A stretch of 64,000 nucleotides of DNA. Origin: Branchinecta lynchi (Eukaryota > Arthropoda > Branchiopoda > Anostraca > Branchinectidae). The notes beneath the pieces were generated by a model. The model was not told the origin of the DNA. It worked only from the letters and a program-made list of their open reading frames with translations, and ran no database searches. Made by a program: the position numbers and the translations under genes. Location: assembly GCA_023053575.1 (NCBI GenBank), contig JAKZAP010000004.1, positions 23,985,252 to 24,049,251 on the forward strand. The letters run 5' to 3'. Within the stretch, counting starts at the first letter, position 1; each line of letters starts with the position of its first letter. Below are positions 54,606-64,000 of the stretch, one piece after another.

Positions 54606-56052
54606 ACTTTTTGCGGGTCCTAAACCCCACTCCCACTTGGTTCAGAGGCAATTGGGCCCAGATTGTCCATGTTTTAATGTTTTTAACTTGACAGTAACTG
54701 CAGATAAGGCGATGATAAAGGCAGCTGGGCCCAGATTTCCTCTTGTATATTTGGGGATATATCTATGGATGAGGATTTTGGTGTAACAGCAACAAGTAAG
54801 ACGACGCGACTTACTTTAATCTTTAATGAACAGTTGGAAATTGAACTGTTTTGTCATATGATCGACAGTGCCGTCTTTTACTTTTGGTGCACCCTAGGCC
54901 ATCCACGGGTTTTTGGCCCATTTTCAGGACTCAACAACAGACAATCGCCAGCACATACGCACACACGATTCTTGGTCAAGCCACAGAATTTTGTTAACAT
55001 AGATTACGATGGTGCAATTTAGCTGGTTTCACCTGGATCGTGATGAACAAGCCAATACGGCTAGCAAAAGTAGCCTGATTTCTCAACAATTTACACAGGC
55101 CGCTTGGTGTCTCGTTTTCCTCGGCCCCCCCAGCACTGGCCTAACCGGCCTAAGGGTAAAGACGGCACTGATGATCGGTGATATGCCGTTCTTAATGAAT
55201 TGTGACATAGGGGGTATTATAGGCTGCTACGATTTGGTTTATTGCACTTGTTATTACCTTGCTAATGGAAATGAGGTTTAAAGGGTCGGACTGGTTGGCA
55301 GACCATTGTTGGAACTCAAGCTGTTCGTGCAAGATATTCAACATTTATTTATATTTATACTTACGGTTTGTTTACATTTAAAGCTTTTAAAGTGGGATGA
55401 TTACAAATTAGGTTATTTCGGTACTTGTTTGGTTATTGGGGATGTGAACTCTCTTGGTTCTAAAGCTGTTTGTATATAAAATGTGATAAACATTTTACTT
55501 TCATACTCCACGTCTGAGCGCTTGCGCACTTGTTCGGCTTCTGTGTTCACTGTTCTGTGATGAATAAGAAATCCACTGGTTTTTCGCTACGTTGAATGTT
55601 GGCAGTCGTCCAGCTTTGTTCTCTTCATAAGTTCAGAGAATGGATGATGTGTGCTCCCTTTGCTCGACGATTATTAACTCCATTTCATTCCTGATTGTTT
55701 CTGTGTTTGCTGACAGGATTCCAAAATGCCGGAGGGAGTTTAGGATGAGTGATGAGATTCGGCTTCGTTCTAGTGCTTGTTCTTGTCGTAATCGACTAGA
55801 TGGAATGAGTTAGTTTCCCCGAGTTCCCTGTCTGTTCGAAGGCAAATTTAGAAATTAGAGATACGTTTGTGTTTCCTGAGTTGTGAACGTAAAATTTGAA
55901 CGGCGCCAATTGTTGAAAGTGTCAAGCTAAGATTTCTGGGGGGCGAGGAAATCCTTCAATCTGTTTCGGGTATTTTTGGATGGTACGTTGATTGCGGAAG
56001 TGAGACCCAGTCATTGTTGGGGGCTCACAACTGTCATTCTGACACGGAACCT
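54606..56052. other. Intron 3; no recognised gene
   Basis: Frames at 54595-55281 (three overlapping, up to 90 codons) have no recognisable domain or repeat match. Confidence 0.45.
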
Positions 56053-56197
56053 ATATTAAAGTTTGACCGAAAAGGGCTGAGATGAGACAATCTAGTTACC
56101 CATCACTTATTCACTTAAGGGGGGCTTGAAGACCCGATGAAAATGCGTTAATTCGTTGCTCCGCTATTCACGAATTATCGCTTTTCATCTAAGGGAT

Positions 56198-56896
56198 ATT
56201 CTCGCCGTTCCCCGAGGAGAGGAGTCCCCGCGTTTTTGTTTGTCCCGGGGACTCACTCCCCGTATTCTCGCGAGTCCCCGCGGACGGGGAATGCTCCGAT
56301 AATGGTCCCCGATGAAAAATTTATCTCAAAATAGTACTATGAAGTAGTACGAAAAAGTAGCATGCAGTACTAACGATGCTACTACATGCTTCTAGTTCAA
56401 GGCTACCGTGTTACTGCATACTACTATATGCTACTATTGGCAAGACCGATGCTATATGGAAAGACAAGATGCTACTGGATAATACTACATAAGATTGGAC
56501 CAGTCTGAGGCACATCAAATGATAGAATTCTTTGCTATTACATAGTATTATATGCAACGTTTTCGTACTACTACCATACTATTACGCAGGCTACAAATTT
56601 TTCATCGGGTCACCATCATCAATAAGGACTCCCTTTCAGATTCGGAGGGGAATCAATTTTTGCTGATGTTGGTGTAATGTAAGATTAATTAAAAACAATC
56701 AGAATAAACAAAACCAAAAATAAAGTGGATCCCGACTAATTTCGTCAACTGCATGTTACTTTTTCGAACAAAATCCATTTTGGAAGCATTTCCCGTGTTC
56801 TCGCTGTTTCTGTACGCGGAGTCCGCATGGAGTGACTCCCTCTATTCTCGCCGTTCCTTTCGATTCCCCGAGGAGTCCTCGGGGAACGGCGAGAAT
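56198..56896. mobile_element. Element K, foldback with perfect terminal repeats
   Basis: Starts ATTCTCGCCGTTCCCCGAGG and ends with its exact complement CCTCGGGGAACGGCGAGAAT. A third partial copy of the motif occurs at 56837. The left part is rich in TCCCCG/CGGGGA. MITE F is inserted inside it. The open frames in it (56753-57001) are not convincing. Confidence 0.8.
56308..56609. mobile_element. MITE family F, copy 2, inside element K
   Basis: CCCGATGAAAAATTT at the left and AAATTTTTCATCGGG at the right. The interior is the reverse complement of 12696-13011 (for example AGATTGGACCAGTCTGAGGC). Confidence 0.82.
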
Positions 56897-57126
56897 ACGC
56901 CTATAGTGGAATTTTCCTTGTCTTTCGATTTGTCGTACCTCTATGCGCTTGTACCTGTATTGTGTGCTTGACGAAAACGATTTACGAAAAATAATGTTCA
57001 CATGAAGACGCGCAGCCGATCAGCCTCGTCTGAACGTACACTTTTAAGTTTAAGTCAGCCATTTTAATTCAAGCGTAAAATTCTTCACCGTCAATTGCAT
57101 CAATTAGTTTGCTCTGATCCAACCGT

Positions 57127-57315
57127 CACTGTAAACAAAAATCTTGCAGTATTTGCTACTGGGATTAATCTTGTCTCTAAAAAGATTGTCTTGTCTCTAA
57201 AAAGATTATCCTGTGTCTAATCCAGATTAATGTTATCTCAGTAGAGATAAGATTAACCCCAGTAGCAAATACTGCAGTTAACTTTATTCCTTACTAGGAG
57301 GAACTTTTTACAGTG
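57127..57315. mobile_element. MITE family G, copy 2
   Basis: CACTGTAAACAAAAATCTTG start and CTTTTTACAGTG end, interior as in 50084-50251, with a local duplication of TGTCTCTAAAAAGATT. Confidence 0.75.
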
Positions 57316-57391
57316 TTGTATACGTCTAGGCAGGGAAAAGGTGACCGTGAAAGGTATGGCCAGAGCAATGTTCCAATCGTCTTTGGCTAAA

Positions 57392-57595
57392 GCCGCGTTC
57401 ACAAGCATACCTATAGGCTGCTATAGCTAAGCATTGATGCCTATAGGCATGTGCTCAGGCATAGCCAGGCATCGAGGTCTAGAGGCTCGAGCTCCGTTCC
57501 TGGCCCCAAATCTGTGCCTAGGCATTGGTGTGAACGGTGATGCTAGGCACGTGCCTAGACATCTGTGCTTGGATAGGCATGCTTGTGAACGGAGC
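57392..57595. mobile_element. Palindromic MITE, family I
   Basis: GCCGCGTTCACAAGCATACC at the left against GGCATGCTTGTGAACGGAGC at the right. The interior is full of CCTATAGGC/GCCTAGGCA palindromes. Not coding. Confidence 0.75.
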
Positions 57596-57737
57596 ATAAA
57601 GGATTTCTTACGGCAAGAACACTTGCCCAGTGGGCAGTCGGCGGATCGCTAGATTCTTCTGAGTTGTCATCTACTGCTGCAATTAGAATGTTGAACGGGG
57701 CATTATCACTGCCAGCTTCGCGCAAGAGTACTGATAC

Positions 57738-57934
57738 CAAGGCCGTATCCAGGGGGGGGTAGGGGGTTGATCCCCCCTCCCCCCGCAGAAACATACAAAA
57801 ATAATCATTTGTATAGGCTTTTCTTCTGATCTGTGTCCTTTTTGTACTTTTTTGTCCGACCCACAGGAAAAAAAAACCCCGAAAGGCAAACCCCCGCCCC
57901 CCCCCCCCGAAACTAATTCCTGGATACGCGCCTG
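57738..57934. mobile_element. hAT-type MITE, copy 2, 70 bp before TMTC3 exon
   Basis: Ends CAAGGCCGTATCCAGG and CCTGGATACGCGCCTG. Flanks ACTGATAC (57730-57737) and ACCGATAC (57935-57942) form an 8-bp target duplication with one mismatch. G and C runs lie just inside the ends. It is in the opposite orientation to 25858-26002. Confidence 0.85.
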
Positions 57935-58004
57935 ACCGATACCGTCAGCTAGTTCTTTGAGGACTGCTGCTCCCTTTTTGTCGACTTTTATAATTTTTTT
58001 TAAG

Positions 58005-58165
58005 GTTCGACTAAGGGACTTCATCCCATCCAGCTCCAAAACTCAGAGCTCTTCAGCGTGGATAAAGGACGCAGGAACCCGCCTGATGGCACTAGTTGCC
58101 TCCACAATTGGTTTGTTGCTGTTAAGGATGCAGGTCATGGGCGCGCAGCTTCCTGTGTTTACCAG
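58005..58165 (+). CDS. TMTC3: TMTC3 internal exon (QLPVFTR segment)
   Basis: Acceptor TTTTTTTTAAG ends at 58004; donor GTAAGC at 58166. It enters in phase 0 directly after VYELFVLQK and leaves in phase 2: 53 codons plus AG. The product is VRLRDFIPSSSKTQSSSAWI, then KDAGTRLMALVASTIGLLLL, then RMQVMGAQLPVFTR. The last block (RxQV...QLPVFTR) is the TMTC3 signature before the FDNPA motif, and MALVASTIGLLLLR is a membrane segment. The hydrophilic SSSKTQSSSAW part replaces a variable loop. The acceptor uses AAG rather than CAG, which is allowed. No following FDNPA exon was found before 64000. Confidence 0.92.
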
Positions 58166-58252
58166 GTAAGCGAAACTTTCAGTCAACTGAAAAGTACTTT
58201 GATTAAATATTCTTTGAGCCCGAGCTGACTTTGAAACATTTATTCAAACAAT

Positions 58253-58475
58253 GTTTACAACGGATACGTCAGCGGATTCGGCCCTTCTTGGCAAGGGTCC
58301 TCGTCAGGCTGTCAATCCTCTGGGGGACAGCGTTGGGGAAGGAAACAAACCTGTAATAAATAACTGAAGCTTCTACCGACTGTAAATATCTTATTAAAGT
58401 AAATTATATATCGCTGAAATTATATATCTGAAATATCGCTGATGAAGAATCGTAGCTGACATGTCCGTTGTAAAC
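58253..58475. mobile_element. Palindromic element, family M, complete copy
   Basis: GTTTACAACGGATACGTCAG at the left and CTGACATGTCCGTTGTAAAC at the right are inverted repeats. The interior has the hairpin CCCTTCTTGGCAAGGG. Partial copies lie at 47.1-47.3 and 50.5-50.65 kb. It starts 88 bp after the TMTC3 donor at 58165. Confidence 0.78.
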
Positions 58476-60204
58476 ATACTTTGATTAATGCCTTCGGTTG
58501 CATAGGCTTTTTTTCTTTTCTTTTTTTACTAAGTCGTTAACGCACAAGACGCAGTAGATACAGTTTTTGTTCCAATAGTAACTGAAACGGTGCTGAGTTT
58601 CTCAAAAATAACAAACTAATGCCGTCTACTTTTGGTCTCGCTCTGCCTTCTTGGTTTTGATGAGAAACATGGAAGAACTTGCATAACAGGTATTCCTAAC
58701 CAATGAGCTCCTTGGAAGCAATAAGCCGTAATCTGGTCCGCCTCGAAAAGATCCAAACGTGGCAAATGGAAGAATCAACCTAGTACTGTTAGGGTGGGTA
58801 AAAATAAAGTAGGATATTCGAAATCTCGATAATGAGAATGGATGAAACGACTAGAAACGTAGGGGAATGCATTATTATAGGTAAGTAAGTCTGAGCTATT
58901 TAATGGTTCTGTTTCTGAAATTGCTGTTCCACTGCGTGGGGCAGACACCTTCTGACCATGTGTCCTTTAACCTAAAGCTTATCTCACTACAAAACACATC
59001 CCCTATTGTATACTACACTCGTAATACAACTACAGCCGGCAATAATGCAATAGGAACCTTACCTTACCTTATGTAGATATATGTTACTAAAGCCCTTGGG
59101 CTATGAAAAACGCAATACAGTTGTTACTAATTACACACATGCAGAAGGAGGGGCTCTTAATTCCACATCGCCGCTTCTCAAATAACACGACATACGTTTA
59201 ATTTCCCTTATTATATGATCAACAAATGCTTCAGTCTCTACAGATAGTTCTTGAGTTTGAGCTTCTTAACAGTTCAGCTTCTAAAATTACTATTCCGTTC
59301 ATAAAACTATTTCAGTAGGACACACAGCTCCTGACATAAGTAAATTACATTGTCTAGGTTTACACACGCTGTGGACAATGTTTCCCTTCTCCGTTCCATA
59401 ATTGTCACGCATGGTAACACAATGGCAATGGTTTCTTGCAGGGACTGCACCTTCTGTAGAGTATTATTTGTCACGCATCCATACCTCATAGAACCCATTC
59501 GTCTATCGCAGAACTCACTCATGAGCTCATAGAACCAGCTACTCCGCTTTGATTTTTTTTTAGCGGGTCAAAATTATGTTATTATTATTGTTATTATTAT
59601 AGCACTTGAACAAAGAAACAAACAAGTAAACAACAAACCTACTTAAGAAAATGATCATTGTGGTTCATTAATAGCCTGAGGAATACTCTATATGACTAGG
59701 TTCGAAACACTCCAGAGATCCTAAGGAACCGCTAAGGAAAAACGAGAAAGATCTCCCAAACGATCCTCAAAATTGACTCGAATCCTATGTAACCGCACGA
59801 GAATTTTCAATTTCAATATCATTTATTCCCAAAATTCTGATCTAACAAAATGCACGGGATTTGAAAGAGCGGGGGTACCGGCAGCCAGAATCAAGTTAGC
59901 TAGTGTTTTGAAGTTAGGCAGAACAGGGTCCATCCCTCTGTACTTGAAAAGGATAGCTTGATTCTTCGGGTGACCATGAGATGATAAAAAGTTATCTTCT
60001 TAATCGACAACTGGTCCGAACGCATAACGTTGTACTCGTGTTTCCTTGCCGAAAACTGAACAGTTGTATTTTTGAATGTGTTTCCTTGCATATAATCTAC
60101 TTTTCAAATAGCGGGTCGCAGATAAGTTACTTACTTATTGATTGTTGTGAAATCGGTAGGATGCTCTAGAAAGAAGTGAAGGATGAACTGCCTATGGATT
60201 CTCA
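58476..60204. other. Intron; no recognised gene
   Basis: Contains ACCTTACCTTACCTTATG at 59059 (possible TTACC-type tail) and otherwise no supportable feature. Frames up to 72 codons only. Confidence 0.45.
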
Positions 60205-60330
60205 TATGATAAGATATTTATTACACTAAAAGCCCAAGGGCCATGGCAATACAAACAAAAAAGGAAACAAAATGACCAACTTGTCTCTAACAACCACCTA
60301 CACTACAAATCCTTTTCTCTATGAATCGTT
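60205..60330 (-). mobile_element. LINE 3' end, minus strand
   Basis: Reverse tail AATAAATATCTTATCATATG at 60224-60205 and 3'UTR with ATGGCCCTTGGGCTTTTAGT, similar to the ends at 28.5 and 53.6 kb (TTATC tail family). Coding part too decayed to read. Confidence 0.55.
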
Positions 60331-60752
60331 GACACTTGTAGAATCATATTAGATACTCGAAAATTATCTGTTTAACTTTTCATTGCGTTGCGTTTTGATA
60401 GGTTTCGTCTCAGTCATCTTTCGACAGAAAATATGGGAATTAATTCCAGCGAAAGGCTTGGAAAGTTTCCTGCACCCGTGAAGGAAATGTCTGTTTGAGT
60501 GCTTTTCACTTCGTGTGCATCCTTTCTCGGAGGATCTCTTAATTCCCTTGGTTATCGTCGAACGGAAAACGTGGAAAATGAACCGGAACCGATTGGTTTC
60601 GGGGAACCATCGAGGGCTTCCTGCGCCCTCTGAGATAGGAATGTTAGTGATAGTGCTTTTCAACTTCATGTTGGTCACTTACGCTTCATCCTAGAAGTGA
60701 AACGTTTAGAATATCTGCTTGTTATAGATTCGTCTATGCTTGAGCCAGGCTC
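60331..60752. other. No recognised feature
   Basis: The minus-strand frame 60678-60364 (104 codons) has no domain I know. Confidence 0.4.
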
Positions 60753-62073
60753 TTTTTGGGATCCGAAACGTAAGTGGAGTCCGAAACGCAAAAGTTGTCC
60801 GTCTGTCCGTCTGTAAACACGATAACCTCGAAGGGAATAAGATATTTTTTTGATGAAACGTTGTGTGAGGATTCTTTGGGTCAAGGGAAAGGTCGAGTTC
60901 GTAGATGGTCTTTGTAGCTCCACATTTAGGGGTGGGGGAGGGGTTACAAATTAAGGGGCGACACAAATATTTTTTAATAAGTTATCAGATAGTCGATTTG
61001 GGGGTAAGGAGACATGCTGAATCCGAATATGAAATTTATTTTCTCGCCGGACTAGTAGTTCACCCCGGAACCGGCAAAAACAGGAAAATTTGTAAAAAGT
61101 TAAAGTTGAATCTGAATTTATGAAATGTTCGATTCAGGAGTAAGGAGACATGCTGGATCTGAATCTGAGAATTATTTTCTCGCCGGGCTAGTAGATCGCC
61201 CGGAATCCAGAAATTTGAATTATTAGACCCCAATGACATAGTCGTCAATATAGAGTGAGGAGACATGCTGTTGCAGCTTTAGAACATTGATAAACAAACG
61301 TTTATTTGATCAGTTTAGTCCTCAGAAGTCTCAACCGTCATTTACTGGTGGGAAAGGCAGAATGCATCCGACAACTGTCTGGTGAACAATTTAATACAAA
61401 TTTGTCGACCATTTTTTTTTTTTTTTTAAAGACGTGACCGTGAAAACTCTACTTCAATGACGTATTGACTCTTTATTTCGTGTATAGCGTAAGAAGCTAT
61501 TGAGGTTTGAGATAGTCGTTTAAGGGGTAACAAGGCCATGTTTGAACTTGGTTTTCTTGCCGGACAAATGATTCAGCCGAAACTGGAAATTTGGTTGAAG
61601 CTCAAAGCTGTTTCTGATGTCGATTAGAGATTCCGTATTGGGGTAAGAAGACATGTTGGTGTGAGAATTCTTTGGGTCAAGGGACAGGTCGGGTTCACAG
61701 GTGGGAGAAGCAGGTTCCGAGTTAAGCGTAAAAAATTTGTTTACGGATGAGTCAACTCAATTTTACGCAAGGGTCCTCTTTTGACACTTACTTTTTTTTT
61801 TTTTTTTTCAATCAATCAAGTTTAATCCGAATAGCTAAAAGCTAGAAAATTTCGGAGAGGATCTTCCCTGCGGATCGGACCTAATAGCAAACAGTACTAA
61901 AATGATATGGATACCTAGCTAAAATGATTATTATAAAAAACGATTGGTTGCTTCAGTGGTTTCAACCCCCACTATAAGCCTTGATCTGTTTCTAAATTTT
62001 AAAAGTAAAACTATTTAAGTGTCTGGATCAAATATTAAATTTTTGGGATGCCATCGAAACCTTTGGTCTTGTT
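60753..62073 (+). mobile_element. Family A element, diverged and disrupted copy
   Basis: 5' end TTTTTGGGATCCGAAACG at 60753, microsatellite TTGTCCGTCTGTCCGTCTGT at 60791-60810, ATGAAACGTTGTGTGAGGAT, two clear cores to about 61265. Foreign DNA follows: T runs, and a TTGA-type reversed LINE tail CAATCAATCAAGTTTAATC at about 61810. A core relic lies near 61555. The 3' end is TTTTTGGGATGCCATCGAAA, hairpin, CTTGTT at 62073. Confidence 0.7.
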
Positions 62074-64000
62074 TCTTTTCGTTTTTAGCAGTAAAAAGTA
62101 GGAGAGTGTTGTAAGCTCCTCGACATTCCCCTGTGATGATGAATTGATCTTCCACTTGTTTGAATTGACATTTTCTTAAGTAGAATACAAAAGAGAGTTT
62201 AAACAATAAACATTCAAATATTAATGATAATGTTAGATAGAGACTACCGAAAGTATTCACCTCAAAAACCGGACTCCGGGTTCCAGACAACTGTGTTTGA
62301 CTTTGGGTAAGCGTTATTGAGACGTGGGGGCAGGGACTGGTTAAGCTCGTCTCATATATTGAATCATATATTTAAATATTTGTTTGTGAAACGACCCCGG
62401 ACCTCTTCCGCAGAGGTTCCGGGTCCTGTCTTCAAATCGCACTTCATATCAGCAGCAAACCGATAAGAACGCTATTGTATTTGTTTGGATTTTAAGACGG
62501 TACGCTGTTGAAACATGAGCATTTCCAAGCCGAAGTGGCGATGTCATTAGGAACTTGGCCGACAGAGCTCATGCATTTGTTTTTGTTCGCTGACAAATTT
62601 TGTTAAAATAATAATGTACAGTCTGCTTTGCCGGAATCTTGAGCCAGGGCACTCTTTGCAAGCTTCTTCTGACGTTCTGTAGGGCTTTGATACATTTTAT
62701 AATTCGTAGTTTTTCAGTTCGTCGAGGTGTAGCCTAATTGGCTGAACCGGAATTCCACTCTTTATCTTCTGCACAATTAAAGACTGTTATCTCTACACAA
62801 ACGCCCAATCTTACTTCCTCTGGGTGTGCCACGCCGAATTTGATCGATTTTGAGCTTACATCTGCGGTGTGTTCCAACCTACCAATGGACACTGAAAGCT
62901 AACATCATAGTTTCCACCTGCGTGGAGAGACTGTCGTAGCTTTTGGTAAATATTTGTTGGATGTTGGGACGTGGTACCGTTGCTTTCCTAGTCTGTATGT
63001 AAAATTTTGAGTGGAAGTTGTGCCAGCAGACACAAAGGTGAAGGACAGAGTAGCCATTTGTTTAGCATGTTCAAATACATGGGATCTAAGCTATTTAACA
63101 CACCAAGATCTATTTTTGGATCCTAAACGCCGGTGATGTATCCCATGAATCGTATATCTGACCATACATCTATAATTGCGATTTCTTCAAGGAGTTTAAT
63201 ACATTGTGGTCCAGCTTTGTCGTGAGCATCAGTAGGCTCAAATCGCAGGGTACCTTCGCAGACCCGTCTCTTGGACCTTTAAATTTATAATTGACATGTG
63301 GTGGTGGGTTGAAGATTGAGGCATGCCACCTTCAGGTATGCACTGCACCCAACATTGGAAGTCGGAAATTGGTTGTCTGGTTTATAATTAGTACGGAACA
63401 TTTATTTCCAGTCGATAAGAATATTGAATACAGGAAACAAATCGAAAACTGAAATCAAAGTCAGTTATATCTCATTGTGTTGGAACTACTGATAGGGCAT
63501 TAGTACTTAGTTCGTTTCTACACGCCGATTCAGGAACAGGGAAGTAGTTGGGGCGACAGAAAATACCACAATCGAGTTAAACCCAGTAAGGGTAAAGCAT
63601 ATTTCTTATACCGTAAATAATATGAGAAAGTTTAAAATCCGGTATGCACGATTACTTGTTGATTTTCTGGTGGCCATCCAACTTTTGGAAGCATTTTTGT
63701 TTGTGTAGGAGCAAGGAAAACGTCCATTTCTCTTCCGAGCCCGACCGATATATTTGGTCCTGCTGCCTATTACCCAGGGACCTCAGGGCATTCACGAAGG
63801 CCAGTCTTCTCTGCGGTAGGGTGCTGCCATGATTTTCTCCGGCTCAGGTCGCAGCCTTGCATGGATATTTGCAAAGTCCCTTCGATATGTGCGACGGATA
63901 AGCTTTGTTGGTCTTTCCCTTTGACTTGTGGTTTCCACTGATGGCGCCACTGTCTTCTCTGGCGGTCTGCTCCCATGACATCCAGCGATCAGATCACGGA
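62074..64000. other. No recognised gene
   Basis: No TMTC3 exon, ORF or window-wide repeat is supportable, except that 63788-63850 resembles 23600-23660 (CATTCACGA, CCAGTCTTC, CTGCCATGA). Downstream TMTC3 exons should lie beyond the window. Confidence 0.45.

Larger units (their letters stand above)
56053..56996. repeat. Repeat P, copy split by nested insertions
   Basis: 56053-56197 and 56897-56996 together match the uninterrupted copy at 24065-24335. The 699-bp insert between them is element K. Confidence 0.72.

Noticed and set aside
57876..58169. ORF 57957-58169 taken as a complete small membrane protein
   Set aside because: Its N-terminal part is intron and splice acceptor sequence. The conserved part is the TMTC3 exon 58005-58165.

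Overview
The window is nuclear DNA from an invertebrate animal with a large, repeat-rich genome. The evidence is spliced exons with GT-AG junctions, introns of 9 to 20 kb, several LINE families, many short palindromic transposons and A+T-rich filler. Nothing in it fixes the phylum; an arthropod or another (often marine) invertebrate would fit. There are no bacterial-type operons, CRISPR arrays or rRNA genes.

The only cellular gene I can support is TMTC3 on the + strand. TMTC3 is an ER multi-membrane-span O-mannosyltransferase with TPR repeats. Four consecutive internal exons lie at 14099-14180, 28945-29041, 48778-48893 and 58005-58165. Their splice phases fit end to end and give about 151 contiguous residues from the N-terminal membrane part of the protein. 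Earlier exons are either upstream of the window or unrecognised in 1-14098. The next exon was not found after 58165. Almost everything else is intron or upstream DNA filled with repeats.

Layout: 1-5278 holds a 280-bp-unit repeat (family C) split by a nearly intact LINE (254-4593). Its ORF1 begins with a PWWP-like domain and its ORF2 (endonuclease plus reverse transcriptase) carries one frameshift. 6-13 kb holds family A copies, a long inverted repeat and small palindromic elements. 14-29 kb (intron 1) holds a decayed second LINE (about 18.6-21.96 kb), LINE 3' ends, a perfect 3 x 179 bp triplication and a hAT-type MITE. 29-48.8 kb (intron 2) holds tandem duplications, more family A, and a divergent family C element (44.8-46.7 kb). 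48.9-58 kb (intron 3) holds family A with a LINE fragment inside it and a three-level nest of elements at 56-57 kb. 58.2-64 kb holds more family A and unrecognised DNA.

The most notable signals are: (i) the PWWP-like domain in a LINE ORF1; (ii) two abundant families (A and C) with the same architecture (palindromic sub-terminal motif, (GTCY)n microsatellite, repeated core, second sub-terminal motif, hairpin, terminal CTTGTT, no visible target duplication), which I read as non-autonomous Helentron-like (HINE/DINE-1-like) elements; (iii) palindromic elements within 40-90 bp of three of the four TMTC3 exons. Family names A-P are labels for this window only.
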